Of a stretch of 64,000 nt of DNA, positions 43,349 through 51,500 are shown piece after piece (position 1 is the first letter of the stretch; each line of letters starts with the position of its first letter). Origin of the DNA: Kribbella jiaozuonensis (lineage in GTDB: Bacteria; Actinomycetota; Actinomycetes; Propionibacteriales; Kribbellaceae). The position numbers were made by a program, and so were the translations under genes. The notes under the pieces were generated by a model that saw nothing but the letters and a program-made list of their open reading frames with translations, did not search any database and was not told the DNA's origin. The stretch lies in NCBI RefSeq assembly GCF_005233875.1, contig NZ_SZPZ01000001.1, forward strand, positions 1,550,001 through 1,614,000, given 5' to 3'.

Positions 43349-44144
43349 CCGCATAGTTAACCGCATCGGTCACCCGCTCGACCGGCCAATCCAGCCTCCG
43401 CGCGAGTTCGTCAGGGTCGAGCAGCCGATCGGCCTTCCAGAGGACCGCGAGTACAGAGAGACAGTCCTGGAAGCCGGCGCCGCCGGACATGTCCTCGCTG
43501 AGCCGCTGGAAGAACTCGGCCATCTGCGTCAGCCGCTCGCCCGCCGGGGTGTCACGTCCGACCAGGTCGACGCCTTCAGCCGCGGTCTCGGCCCAGTTGA
43601 AGTTGGTCCGCGCGCTGATCTCCCACGCCTTCAGCCAGACGTCCTCGGCGATCACGTAGTGCTGGAGCCGACGCTGCGGATCGGGCTCGCGATGAACCAT
43701 GCCCACGCGCTCGAGGTACCCGATCGCCTTCGAGATCGACGCCGGACTGACCTCCATCTCCCGGACGAGATCGGCCGCGGTGAGCGTGCGCGAGTCGGCG
43801 GTATAGAGCAGCGCGAGCACCCGCGACGCCATCCGCGGCAACCCGCCGTCCACCATCATCTCCGCAAACCGCTCGACGTACGCCGCTCGCGGATCGCCAA
43901 GCCGTCCCGCGCGGCCCGCACTCCCGGCCGTAAGACGAGTCGGCCGTCGTCGAGCCCGGGAAGCAGTCGCGTAGTGGGCGTGGTCCGCCCGATACCCACC
44001 CGCGCCGCCGTTGCGCGCGACCTCCCGGCTGATCGTCGACGTCGGCCGGTCCAGCTGCCGCGCGATCTCGGCGTACCCGAATCCTTCGGCCAGCCCGGCC
44101 GCGATCTCGAGCCGGTCCTGATGGCTCAGCCTGCCTCCGGGCAT
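43314..44144 (-). CDS. fusion regulator: IS30-type helix-turn-helix plus MarR/GbsR-like domain
   Basis: 276 residues. Residues 1-70 (LSHQDRLEIAAGLAEGFGYAEIA, PTSTISREVARNGGAGGYRA, ASRARRRPTRL) are the HTH_38 DNA-binding domain of IS30 transposases. Residues about 85-276 are a GbsR/MarR-type winged helix (DLVREMEVSPASISKAIGYLERVGMV) with a helical end, and no catalytic DDE domain is present. It therefore has two DNA-binding modules. It is divergent from an ABC exporter, and two dyads lie in the spacer, so repression of the exporter is the best inference. The ATG at 44144 follows GAGGTATCGGG. Confidence 0.85.
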   Translation of the reverse strand: MPGGRLSHQDRLEIAAGLAEGFGYAEIARQLDRPTSTISREVARNGGAGGYRADHAHYATASRARRRPTRLTAGSAGRAGRLGDPRAAYVERFAEMMVDGGLPRMASRVLALLYTADSRTLTAADLVREMEVSPASISKAIGYLERVGMVHREPDPQRRLQHYVIAEDVWLKAWEISARTNFNWAETAAEGVDLVGRDTPAGERLTQMAEFFQRLSEDMSGGAGFQDCLSVLAVLWKADRLLDPDELARRLDWPVERVTDAVNYAVKAAASGAGDE

Positions 44145-44178
44145 CCCGATACCTCCGCGCGTTTACCGTCAGGTCATT

Positions 44179-44219
44179 GCAACGTATTGCGTTCTCTTCC
44201 AGTCTCATTGCACACAATG
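44179..44219. promoter_or_regulatory. two related dyads between the fusion regulator and the ABC exporter
   Basis: GCAA-CGTA-TTGC (44179-44190) and CATTG-CACA-CAATG (44206-44219) are two short perfect palindromes containing ATTGC/GCAAT half-sites, with centres 28 bp apart. Their place, 35-75 bp upstream of the regulator start and 80-120 bp upstream of the exporter, suits regulator binding. Confidence 0.5.
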
Positions 44220-44299
44220 CCAGGTTTTAAAGGGTTTTGCGAGCAACAACTAAACCATCATGATTGCCGGGCGAGTGAACGCAACGTAGCTTCGCTCCC

Positions 44300-45019
44300 A
44301 TGGTTCTGACAGTGGACAGCTTGCGGATGCGGTACGGCGATACCGAGGTCCTCCACGACGTCTCGTTCGACGCGAGTGCGGGCGAGGTGGTCGCGTTGCT
44401 CGGCCCGAACGGCGCCGGCAAGAGCACGACGATCGAGATCCTTGAAGGCTTCCGGCTTCGCTCGGCCGGCCGGGTCGAGGTGCTCGGCGTCGACCCGGCC
44501 GCGGGCGATGAACGGTGGCGGTCGCGAATCGGCATCGTGCTGCAGTCCTGGCGCGACCACGGCAACTGGCGCGTCCGCGAACTCCTGCACCACCTCGGTT
44601 CGTACTACGAGCCGTACGCGACGCCATGGCCCGTCGACGAGCTGCTCGAGAAGGTCGGTCTAACCGCGCAGCCCAAGCAGAAGATCAAGACCCTCTCCGG
44701 CGGCCAGCGTCGGCGGCTCGACGTCGCGATCGGGATCGTTGGTCGCCCCGACGTACTGTTCCTCGACGAGCCGACGGCCGGCTTCGACCCGGAGGCGCGG
44801 TACGAGTTTCACGAGCTGGTCCGGCGGCTCGCGGCCGAGCAGGGCACCACGATCCTGCTCACCACCCACGACCTCGACGAAGCGAGCAAGCTCGCGCACC
44901 GCATCCTCGTCCTCGCCGCGGGACGCATCATCGCGTCCGGTACCGCCACCCAGCTGATCGCGGGCGCGGGCTCGCTCGAAGACGCCTATCTCGCCTTGGT
45001 CCGACGGGAGCGCCGATGA
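44300..45019 (+). CDS. ABC exporter ATPase (DrrA/CcmA type)
   Basis: 239 residues, one nucleotide-binding domain: Walker A GPNGAGKSTT, Q-loop VLQSWRDHGNW, signature LSGGQRRRLDVAIGI, Walker B VLFLDEPTAGFDP, H-loop TTHDLDE. It powers the membrane partner encoded by the overlapping next gene (ATGA at 45016). Such pairs export drugs, lipids or peptides. Regulation is probably by the divergent fusion regulator. Confidence 0.93.
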   Translation: MVLTVDSLRMRYGDTEVLHDVSFDASAGEVVALLGPNGAGKSTTIEILEGFRLRSAGRVEVLGVDPAAGDERWRSRIGIVLQSWRDHGNWRVRELLHHLGSYYEPYATPWPVDELLEKVGLTAQPKQKIKTLSGGQRRRLDVAIGIVGRPDVLFLDEPTAGFDPEARYEFHELVRRLAAEQGTTILLTTHDLDEASKLAHRILVLAAGRIIASGTATQLIAGAGSLEDAYLALVRRERR

Positions 45020-45846
45020 AATACCGACCCGGCTGGCAGCGCGGCCTGATCGAGCTGCGGCAGTCCTTCACGAACCCGGCCGAGCTGACCAGCCATTTCC
45101 TCTGGCCGGTCCTGATGCTGGTCGCGTTGTTCTTCCTCAGGTATCGCGACTTCGGCTCGACCGGCCTGCTGCTCGGCGCGCTCGCACTGCCGAGCATCCT
45201 CGGCATGAACGCCGCGATGGGCATGGTCAGCATGAGTCAGCTGCTGACGGCCGACCGGGCCGACGGCACGCTGCTCCGAGCGAAGGCCATACCAAACGGT
45301 ATGGTCTGCTACCTCATCGGCAAGGTCGTATCCGTCGCGGGCGGGCTGATCGTCGACCTGGCGATCCTGTTGATCCCCGGCCTGATCATCGTCGACGGGA
45401 TCGCACTCGGATCGGCGCACTGGTTCACGCTGGTGTGCGTCCTGTTGCTGGGGCTGGTCGCGACGCTGCCGATCGGCGCGGTCCTCGGCTCGTTGTTGAC
45501 CACAGCGCGTTCCCAGGGCCTGATCCAGCTGCCGATGCTCGCGCTGATCGCGATCTCCGGCATCTTCTATCCGATCACCGCGCTGCCCGGCTGGCTGCAG
45601 TTCATCGGCCAGCTCACCCCGATCTACTGGATGGGCCTCGGCATGCGCTCGGCCCTCCTCCCGTCCGAAGCGGTCGTGGTCGAGGTCGGCGAGTCCTGGC
45701 GGCACCTCGAGACCGCGGCGGTCCTCGGCGTCTGGGCGGTCGCCGGTCTCCTGCTGGCCCCCGTCGTACTGCGGCGGATGGCCCGGCGCGAGTCCGGCTC
45801 GAAGGTCGCCGAACGCCGCGAGCAAGCCCTCCGCCGCGTCGCGTAA
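45016..45846 (+). CDS. ABC-2 type permease
   Basis: 276 residues with six membrane helices in ABC-2 pattern (helices around 30-50, 58-75, 100-125, 140-165, 175-195 and 235-255). The loop before the last two helices is IFYPITALPGWLQFIGQLTPIYW, typical of DrrB-type exporter subunits. It overlaps the ATPase gene by four bases and is 17 bp before the next gene, which may be co-transcribed. The exported compound is not known. Confidence 0.92.
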   Translation: MKYRPGWQRGLIELRQSFTNPAELTSHFLWPVLMLVALFFLRYRDFGSTGLLLGALALPSILGMNAAMGMVSMSQLLTADRADGTLLRAKAIPNGMVCYLIGKVVSVAGGLIVDLAILLIPGLIIVDGIALGSAHWFTLVCVLLLGLVATLPIGAVLGSLLTTARSQGLIQLPMLALIAISGIFYPITALPGWLQFIGQLTPIYWMGLGMRSALLPSEAVVVEVGESWRHLETAAVLGVWAVAGLLLAPVVLRRMARRESGSKVAERREQALRRVA

Positions 45847-45863
45847 GAGCAGATGATGGACAG

Positions 45864-46859
45864 ATGATGCAGGCGTGGGCAGTCGAACATCCGGGTCCGA
45901 TCGACACCGGTCCGCTCCGCAAGGTACGCCGGCCCCTGCCGGAAGCCGGGCCAGGTGAGGTCCTCGTCAAGGTCGAGGCGTGCGGGATCTGCCGTACCGA
46001 CCTGCACCTCAGCGAAGGCGATCTCCCACCGAAACACTCGGGCGTCATCCCGGGCCATCAGGCCGTCGGCACCGTGGTCGACCAAGGAACCGGCGACCGG
46101 TTCACGACCGGCGATCGCGTCGGGATCGCCTGGCTCCGGGGGACCTGCGGCGTCTGCGAGTTCTGCCGCGCGGGCAACGAGAACCTCTGCCCACGCTCGA
46201 CGTACACCGGCTGGGACGCCGACGGCGGATTCGCGGAGTACGCCGTTGTGCCGCAGGACTACGCGTACGGGCTGCCGAAGAACCGTCCCGCGGAGGAGCT
46301 CGCGCCGTTCCTGTGCGCCGGCATCATCGGCTACCGCTCCCTGCTCCGCGCGAACCTGCCACCTGGCGGCAGGCTCGGCATCTACGGGTTCGGATCCAGC
46401 GCGCACCTCACCGCGCAGCTCGCGACCGCCCAGGGCGCCGAGTTGTTCGTGGTGACGCGTGGTGAGAAGAACCGCGCACTTGCCCGTGAGCTGGGTGCGG
46501 CCTATGTGGGCGACCGGCCGCCGGTGCCGCTGGACTCGGCGATCGTGTTCGCCCCGGCCGGAGATGTCGTCCTGCACGCGCTCGAGGCGCTCAAGCCGGG
46601 CGGGACCGTCGCGGTCGCCGGGATCTACCTCTCCGACGTACCGGTGCTGAACTACGAGCGGCATCTCTTCCACGAGCGGGACCTTCGCAGCGTCACCTCG
46701 AACACCCGCCGCGACGGCGAGGAGCTGTTCCGCCTGGTGGCCCGTCTGCCGGTCAGAGCGCACACGACGGTGGTCCCGTTCGACAAGGTCGCCGAAGCCC
46801 TCGCAGACGTCGCCCACGGCCGTGCGAGCGGCTCTCTGGTTGCCGTCCTCGACGATTGA
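45864..46859 (+). CDS. zinc-binding alcohol dehydrogenase, AdhA type
   Basis: 331 residues. Catalytic zinc ligands Cys40 (ACGIC) and His65 (GHQ where most members have GHE), and a complete structural-zinc set Cys95, Cys98, Cys101 and Cys109. The cofactor loop YGFGSSAHLTAQLA replaces the usual GxGxxG pattern, as in other AdhA/YjgB-like members. It oxidises alcohols or reduces aldehydes. ATG at 45864 or 45867 (MM). It starts 17 bp after the ABC permease gene, so it may be part of the exporter operon. Confidence 0.87.
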   Translation: MMQAWAVEHPGPIDTGPLRKVRRPLPEAGPGEVLVKVEACGICRTDLHLSEGDLPPKHSGVIPGHQAVGTVVDQGTGDRFTTGDRVGIAWLRGTCGVCEFCRAGNENLCPRSTYTGWDADGGFAEYAVVPQDYAYGLPKNRPAEELAPFLCAGIIGYRSLLRANLPPGGRLGIYGFGSSAHLTAQLATAQGAELFVVTRGEKNRALARELGAAYVGDRPPVPLDSAIVFAPAGDVVLHALEALKPGGTVAVAGIYLSDVPVLNYERHLFHERDLRSVTSNTRRDGEELFRLVARLPVRAHTTVVPFDKVAEALADVAHGRASGSLVAVLDD

Positions 46860-46967
46860 ACCAGTCGGCCCCGCGACACGTTCCAACCTGGTAGGGGAGC
46901 GTTAGAACTGGGTGAAGATTCCATCAGCCGGCCGTGCTGAGCTTCAAGGCTGACTGCTAGCTGCGTT

Positions 46968-46983
46968 AGATTTGATCAAATCT
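46968..46983. promoter_or_regulatory. perfect 16-bp palindrome AGATTTGATCAAATCT
   Basis: A perfect 16-bp palindrome 104 bp upstream of the small membrane protein copy B. Copy A has a related dyad (TGATC-TGA-GATCA, preceded by TT) at 34210-34222, also upstream. Both contain TTTGATC, so a common regulator is possible. The rest of the 227-bp gap shows no gene. Confidence 0.4.
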
Positions 46984-47086
46984 TGCGAGTCAGTCGAAGG
47001 CTGTCAGGGAGCGTGAGCGTGGGTATGTGGGATCTGACCAGGCAACAACGGTCGGTCCTTGCTGCTGCGCCGCGAGAGGGTGGCCG

Positions 47087-47353
47087 GTGCTGAGCAAGGT
47101 CCTCGGCGCGGTGGGAGTGCTTCTCCTGGTCGTCGGGGCGGTGTTCGCTGTTCGGCCGGTGCACGCCGGCGGTGACGGCTGCGGCTCGGTCTTCCAGCCC
47201 GACAAGGGCATCACGCCGATGCAGTGCGACTCCCGGCTGAGCAGCCGCGGCAATCTGGTCACCGGCTTCGGCGCCGGTGGCGCAGCCCTGGTCGTGGGCG
47301 CCGTAGCAGTCGCCGCCATCCGCGAGCGCCGTACCCGCGTCACGTCGTCCTGA
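47087..47353 (+). CDS. small two-helix membrane protein, copy B
   Basis: 88 residues starting MLSKVLGAVGVLLLVVGAVF (helix 1), a loop with CGSVFQPDKGITPMQCDS, then helix 2 (about 50-70) and a basic end. It is a paralogue of the gene at 34420: same length, same two helices, same loop pattern with two cysteines. GTG at 47087 has GAGAGGG upstream. No known family. The shared loop implies conserved extracytoplasmic function. Confidence 0.65.
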   Translation: MLSKVLGAVGVLLLVVGAVFAVRPVHAGGDGCGSVFQPDKGITPMQCDSRLSSRGNLVTGFGAGGAALVVGAVAVAAIRERRTRVTSS

Positions 47354-47377
47354 TCGGAACGTACGCTCGGGCTTGAC

Positions 47378-47394
47378 CTTGACACTGTGTCAAG
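47378..47394 (+). promoter_or_regulatory. MerR-type operator within the MerR promoter
   Basis: CTTGACAC-T-GTGTCAAG is a perfect 17-bp palindrome 15 bp upstream of the MerR start codon. TTGACC (47373-47378) lies directly before it as a -35-like element. MerR regulators bind dyads of this type between -35 and -10 and typically control their own gene. Confidence 0.6.
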
Positions 47395-47409
47395 CCGGAA
47401 GGTCGTGGC

Positions 47410-48228
47410 ATGTTCACCATCGGAGACTTCGCCGCGTTCGGGCAGGTGTCGGCGCGGATGCTGCGGCACTACGACGCGCTCGGGCTGCTGCGCCCGGCCG
47501 TCGTCGACCAGGTGACCGGGTACCGGTTCTACTCGGCCGACCAGTTCCGCCGGCTGAACCGGATCGTCGCGCTCAAGGACCTCGGGTTCACGCTGCAACA
47601 GGTCGGCGAGATCGTCGACGCGAAGCTGTCGGCCGAGGAACTGCGCGGCATGCTGCGGTTGCGGCAGGCCCAGCTCGAGGACGAGCTGGCCCGCAATACC
47701 GCCCGGTTGACCAGCGTCGAGGCGAGGCTCCGACTCATCGAGAGGGAAGGTCACATGCCTACCGACGACGTCGTCCTCAAACACATCGCCCCGACGCGGG
47801 TCGCCGAGCTGTCCGCGATCTCACCGAGCTATGACGGTGAGGACATCGGTCCCGTCCTGCAACCCCTGTTCGGCCAGCTCTTCGAACGTCTGGGGATGGC
47901 CGGCCTCAATCCGTGCGGCTCACCGGTCGCGTACTACGAGAATGCCGACGGCGAGACGGTCCGTGTCCACGCCGCCGTACCCGTCGACACCGGCACCGCC
48001 GCGGACGTCGACGTACTCGAGCTGCCCGAGATCCCGCAGGCGGCCACCATCGTCCACAAGGGGGACATGATGGAGGCCGACCGCAGCATGCAGACGCTGG
48101 CGCGGTGGATCGAGGACAACGGCTACCGCAGCCAGGGGTACGCGCGTGAGGTCACGCTCCAGTTCGACCCGGACAACCCGGCGAACTGGGTGCACGAGTT
48201 CCAGATCGCCGTCACAAAGCCGAACTGA
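47410..48228 (+). CDS. MerR-family regulator with GyrI-like effector domain (BmrR type)
   Basis: 272 residues. The N-terminal MerR winged helix-turn-helix FTIGDFAAFGQVSARMLRHYDALGLLRPA (2-31), a coiled dimerisation helix (about 80-115), and a C-terminal GyrI-like small-molecule domain (about 120-270: YYENADGETVRVHAAVPV, IVHKGDMMEADRS). BmrR-type proteins bind drugs and activate efflux genes. No exporter follows; the gene beyond it (GH51) is convergent. It may be autoregulated through the 17-bp palindrome at 47378. Confidence 0.92.
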   Translation: MFTIGDFAAFGQVSARMLRHYDALGLLRPAVVDQVTGYRFYSADQFRRLNRIVALKDLGFTLQQVGEIVDAKLSAEELRGMLRLRQAQLEDELARNTARLTSVEARLRLIEREGHMPTDDVVLKHIAPTRVAELSAISPSYDGEDIGPVLQPLFGQLFERLGMAGLNPCGSPVAYYENADGETVRVHAAVPVDTGTAADVDVLELPEIPQAATIVHKGDMMEADRSMQTLARWIEDNGYRSQGYAREVTLQFDPDNPANWVHEFQIAVTKPN

Positions 48229-49735
48229 CCGTCGCGAACGAATGCGGCGGCAGCGTCACCCGTAGACCGCGGGGCTCCGGTTCCACTCTGAGCGGAGCCG
48301 GAGCCACCGCTTCCGGATCGCCGAGCGTGTTGTACGACTGCGGTTTCGATGCCGTCAGCAACCGCCCGATCGACTCCCGTACCTGAGCGCCCCGCAGATC
48401 CAGTACGACGTCCACCGGCGCGGTCGGATCGAGATTGCTCACCGACACTAGCGCCCGCCCGTCCTTCACCGACGCGGACGCCGACACCAGCTCCATCGAT
48501 TCGTACGTCGGCTGCTCGACCACATGCACCGGTACGGCGGTCGCGTCGTGATGCCCCTTGTTCATCTCGAACACGTGGTACGTCGGCGTACGCACCAGCC
48601 CGCCCTCGTCGTCGGTCAGCAGCATCGCCTGCAACACGTTGACGGTCTGCGCGATGTTCGCCATCACCAACCGCTCCGCATGCTTGTGGAACACGTCGAA
48701 ATGCAGGCTCGCCACCAGCGCGTCCCGCATCGCGTTCTGCTGGTACAGGAAACCCGGATTCGTCCCCGGCTCGACGTCCCACCACGTGCCCCACTCGTCC
48801 AGCACCAGACCGAGCTTGCGCTCCGGGTCGTACGCGTCCATCAGCGCGGAGTGCCCGCGGATCACGCGGTCGACGTCCTGGGCCTTGCGGATCGTCTCGT
48901 AGTACTCGTCGAGGCTGAACTCGGTCGCGCTGCCCTTGTGGTCCCAGGTCCCCACGAACGTGTAGTAGTGGAACGAGATCGCCTGGAACAGGTTCTTCGG
49001 ACCGCGCTCGCAACCAAGGCAGCTGACCGCCTTGAGCAACGCCTCGGTCCAGGCCAGGTCGTCGTCGGCGGCACCCGCGGCGATCCGGTACAGCTTGTTG
49101 TCGCCGTGATCCTTGAGGAACGTCGCGTACTGCCGCGCCAGATCGGCGTACGCGTCGGCCCGCATGTTCCCGCCGCAGCCCCAGGTCTCGTTGCCGATGC
49201 CCCAGAACGGGACCTTCCACGGCTCGTCCCGCCCGTTCGCCTTACGCTCCCGGACCATCGGGCTGTCGCCGTTGCGGGTCAGGTACTCGACCCACTCGCT
49301 CATCTCCCGCACGGTCCCACTGCCGACATTCCCGTTCACGTACGGCGCTGCCCCGAGCAGCTCGCACAACGCCATGAACTCGTGGGTGCCGAAGTGGTTG
49401 TTCTCCTCGACGTTGCCCCAATGCGTGTTGACCATCGACGGCCGGTCCGCCTTCGGCCCGATCCCGTCCTTCCAGTGGTACTCGTCCGCGAAGCAGCCGC
49501 CCGGCCAGCGCAGGTTCGGAATCTCCAGCGCCCGCAGCGCTTCGACCACGTCGAGCCGGATCCCACCCTCGTTCGGGATCGAGGAGTCCTCGCCGACATA
49601 GAACCCGCCGTAGATGCACCGCCCGAGGTGCTCGGCGAAGTGCCCGTACAGATGCCGGCTGATGGTCGCTCCCGGGACGTCGAGATCGATCACGACCCGA
49701 GCGGTTGATGCCTCTGACAACATCTTCTCCTTCAT
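48212..49735 (-). CDS. GH51 alpha-L-arabinofuranosidase
   Basis: 507 residues (typical size for intracellular GH51). The catalytic acid/base Glu183 is in GIGNETWG and the nucleophile Glu314 is in VLDEWGTWW, and the family stretch RWPGGCFADEYHWKD is intact. No signal peptide, so it cleaves imported arabino-oligosaccharides in the cytosol, releasing L-arabinose. ATG at 49735 overlaps the permease stop (ATGA), a sign of translational coupling; ATG at 49723 has AAGGAG close by. It is the last gene of the operon with the importer. Confidence 0.95.
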   Translation of the reverse strand: MKEKMLSEASTARVVIDLDVPGATISRHLYGHFAEHLGRCIYGGFYVGEDSSIPNEGGIRLDVVEALRALEIPNLRWPGGCFADEYHWKDGIGPKADRPSMVNTHWGNVEENNHFGTHEFMALCELLGAAPYVNGNVGSGTVREMSEWVEYLTRNGDSPMVRERKANGRDEPWKVPFWGIGNETWGCGGNMRADAYADLARQYATFLKDHGDNKLYRIAAGAADDDLAWTEALLKAVSCLGCERGPKNLFQAISFHYYTFVGTWDHKGSATEFSLDEYYETIRKAQDVDRVIRGHSALMDAYDPERKLGLVLDEWGTWWDVEPGTNPGFLYQQNAMRDALVASLHFDVFHKHAERLVMANIAQTVNVLQAMLLTDDEGGLVRTPTYHVFEMNKGHHDATAVPVHVVEQPTYESMELVSASASVKDGRALVSVSNLDPTAPVDVVLDLRGAQVRESIGRLLTASKPQSYNTLGDPEAVAPAPLRVEPEPRGLRVTLPPHSFATVSSAL

Positions 49736-50550
49736 GATTTGACGCTTCCGGCCAGCAGACCGCTGACGATGTGGCGTTGGGTGAGGACGAAGAACACGAC
49801 CATCGGGATCAGTACCAGCACGCTCATCGTCATGAACGCCGGCCAGTCGGTGGAGAACTCGCCGACCGAGCGATAGACCTGCAGCACCAGCGTGGACTTC
49901 TCCGGCGAGCTGAGGAAGACGTTCGGGGTGATGAAGTCGTTCCAGATCCCCATCGTCTGGAAGATCCCGACCGTCACCAGGATCGGCCGGATCAGCGGCA
50001 GCACGATCCGCCAGTAGATCTGGAACGGCCCGGCGCCGTCGATCCGGGCGGCCTCGATGATCTCGAACGGCACCCGGCTGATGTACGCCTGGATCAGGAA
50101 ATAGCAGAAGATCGCGCCACCGGAGTAGATGATCACCAGCCCGCGCAACGTGTCGACCAGTTCGGCTCCGACCAGGAGCCGGTACAGCGGGATCAACGTC
50201 GACTGCCCCGGCACGATGAACCCGAGCAGCAGCAGCGCGCCGAAGATCCGGTTGAACCGGCTGGCCCGCATCGCCATCGCGTACGCCGCCGTCGACCCGA
50301 CGAACAGCTGCACCAGCAGCGCCGCGATCGTCACGATCAGCGTGTTCAGGAAGCTCCTCCCGAGCGGCACCGTCTCGAAGATTCGCTGGTAGTTGTCCAG
50401 GAACAAGCTCGTTGGCAGCGCCAACGGCGACCGTGCCATCTCCTCCTGCGTCTTCAGCGTGTTGACGACGATGTAATACAGCGGTACGCCGACCAGACAC
50501 GCGAGCGCGATCATCACCACGCTCGTGATCGGGGAACGTCGTTGCTTCAC
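49732..50550 (-). CDS. sugar ABC permease, MalG type
   Basis: 272 residues with six membrane helices and the EAA loop EIIEAARIDGAGPFQIYWRIVLPL. GTG at 50550 overlaps the stop of the upstream permease gene (GTGA). It forms the channel with the MalF-type partner. No ATPase gene is present in this operon; in Streptomyces such importers share the ATPase MsiK, and the same is likely here. Linked to GH51, so the cargo is probably an arabino-oligosaccharide. Confidence 0.94.
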   Translation of the reverse strand: MKQRRSPITSVVMIALACLVGVPLYYIVVNTLKTQEEMARSPLALPTSLFLDNYQRIFETVPLGRSFLNTLIVTIAALLVQLFVGSTAAYAMAMRASRFNRIFGALLLLGFIVPGQSTLIPLYRLLVGAELVDTLRGLVIIYSGGAIFCYFLIQAYISRVPFEIIEAARIDGAGPFQIYWRIVLPLIRPILVTVGIFQTMGIWNDFITPNVFLSSPEKSTLVLQVYRSVGEFSTDWPAFMTMSVLVLIPMVVFFVLTQRHIVSGLLAGSVKS

Positions 50551-51500
50551 AGCACCCTCCGTTCGATCCGGCGCGAGGCCCACAGCTGCGCGACCGCGAC
50601 CAGCGCGACCGCGAACGTGAACAGCACGGCCAATGCCGAGGCCAGGCCGTACCGACCCTGCGCGACACCGCCGGTGATGATCGACTGTGTGATCGTGTAC
50701 GTCGAGTACCCCGGCCCGCCCTTCGTCAGCGTGAACGGAAGATCGAACACCTTGAGGCCGCCGGTCATCAGCAAGAAGTTGCTGATGACAATGGCCGGGG
50801 TCAGCAACGGCAGCGTCAGATGGAAGAACTGTTGCCGCGCCGACGCACCGTCGATGGTTGCCACCTCGTAGTAATCCGCCGGAATCGACTGCAGGTAGGC
50901 GAGGTACAGCATCGCGTGCCATCCGGCGCCGCCCCAGACCGCGACCACGATCACCGACAGCCGCGCGAGCGTGTCATCCGACAACCACGGGTACGGCCCG
51001 GCGTGGAACAGACTCTGCAGGACCGAGTTCAGTACGTCGGAGCCCAGCGGCGAGAGGATGTAGCCCCAGACCAGCCCCAGGATGGCGATACTCGGGATGG
51101 CCGGGAAGAAGAACACGGACCGGACGAAGTTCCGGCCGAAGAACTTCTTGTTCAGTACGACGGCCAGCGGGATCGCGCAGGCCGTGATCAGCACCGCCGT
51201 ACCGATCGTGTACGCCAGCGTGAACCCGAGACCCGCCAGCATCGACGGGTCCGTGACCACCTTCCGATAGTTGGCCAGGCCGACGAACTTCACGTCCGCG
51301 GAGTAGCCGGTGAAGTCGGTGAAACTCCAGTAGAACGTCTGCGTCAGCGGGATCACCAGCAGTACGACGAACACCAGCGCAACCGGCACGAGGAACAACT
51401 GGTTCGCGGACGCCTCACGGGCCCGCGCCCAGGTCGACCGTTCAGCCCGGACCGGGGCCGGGGAGGCGGCCTCGGTCCGAGCGAGCAGGCGAGTGCTCAC
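50547..51500 (-). CDS. sugar ABC permease, MalF type
   Basis: 317 residues, six membrane helices with a cytoplasmic N-terminal arm (about 35 residues), and the EAA loop YYEVATIDGASARQQFFHLTLPLLTP. It pairs with the MalG-type gene (GTGA overlap) and follows the binding-protein gene with another GTGA overlap. It is the second gene of the arabinoside import operon. Confidence 0.94.
   Translation of the reverse strand: MSTRLLARTEAASPAPVRAERSTWARAREASANQLFLVPVALVFVVLLVIPLTQTFYWSFTDFTGYSADVKFVGLANYRKVVTDPSMLAGLGFTLAYTIGTAVLITACAIPLAVVLNKKFFGRNFVRSVFFFPAIPSIAILGLVWGYILSPLGSDVLNSVLQSLFHAGPYPWLSDDTLARLSVIVVAVWGGAGWHAMLYLAYLQSIPADYYEVATIDGASARQQFFHLTLPLLTPAIVISNFLLMTGGLKVFDLPFTLTKGGPGYSTYTITQSIITGGVAQGRYGLASALAVLFTFAVALVAVAQLWASRRIERRVL

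Noticed and set aside
43936..44144. Insertion sequence IS30 remnant
   Set aside because: Only the HTH_38 domain is present and it is in frame with a full MarR/GbsR domain behind a good start; no inverted terminal repeats or DDE domain.
45624..46886. Minus-strand frame of 420 codons opposite the alcohol dehydrogenase
   Set aside because: No motif; the plus-strand enzyme has complete zinc ligand sets.
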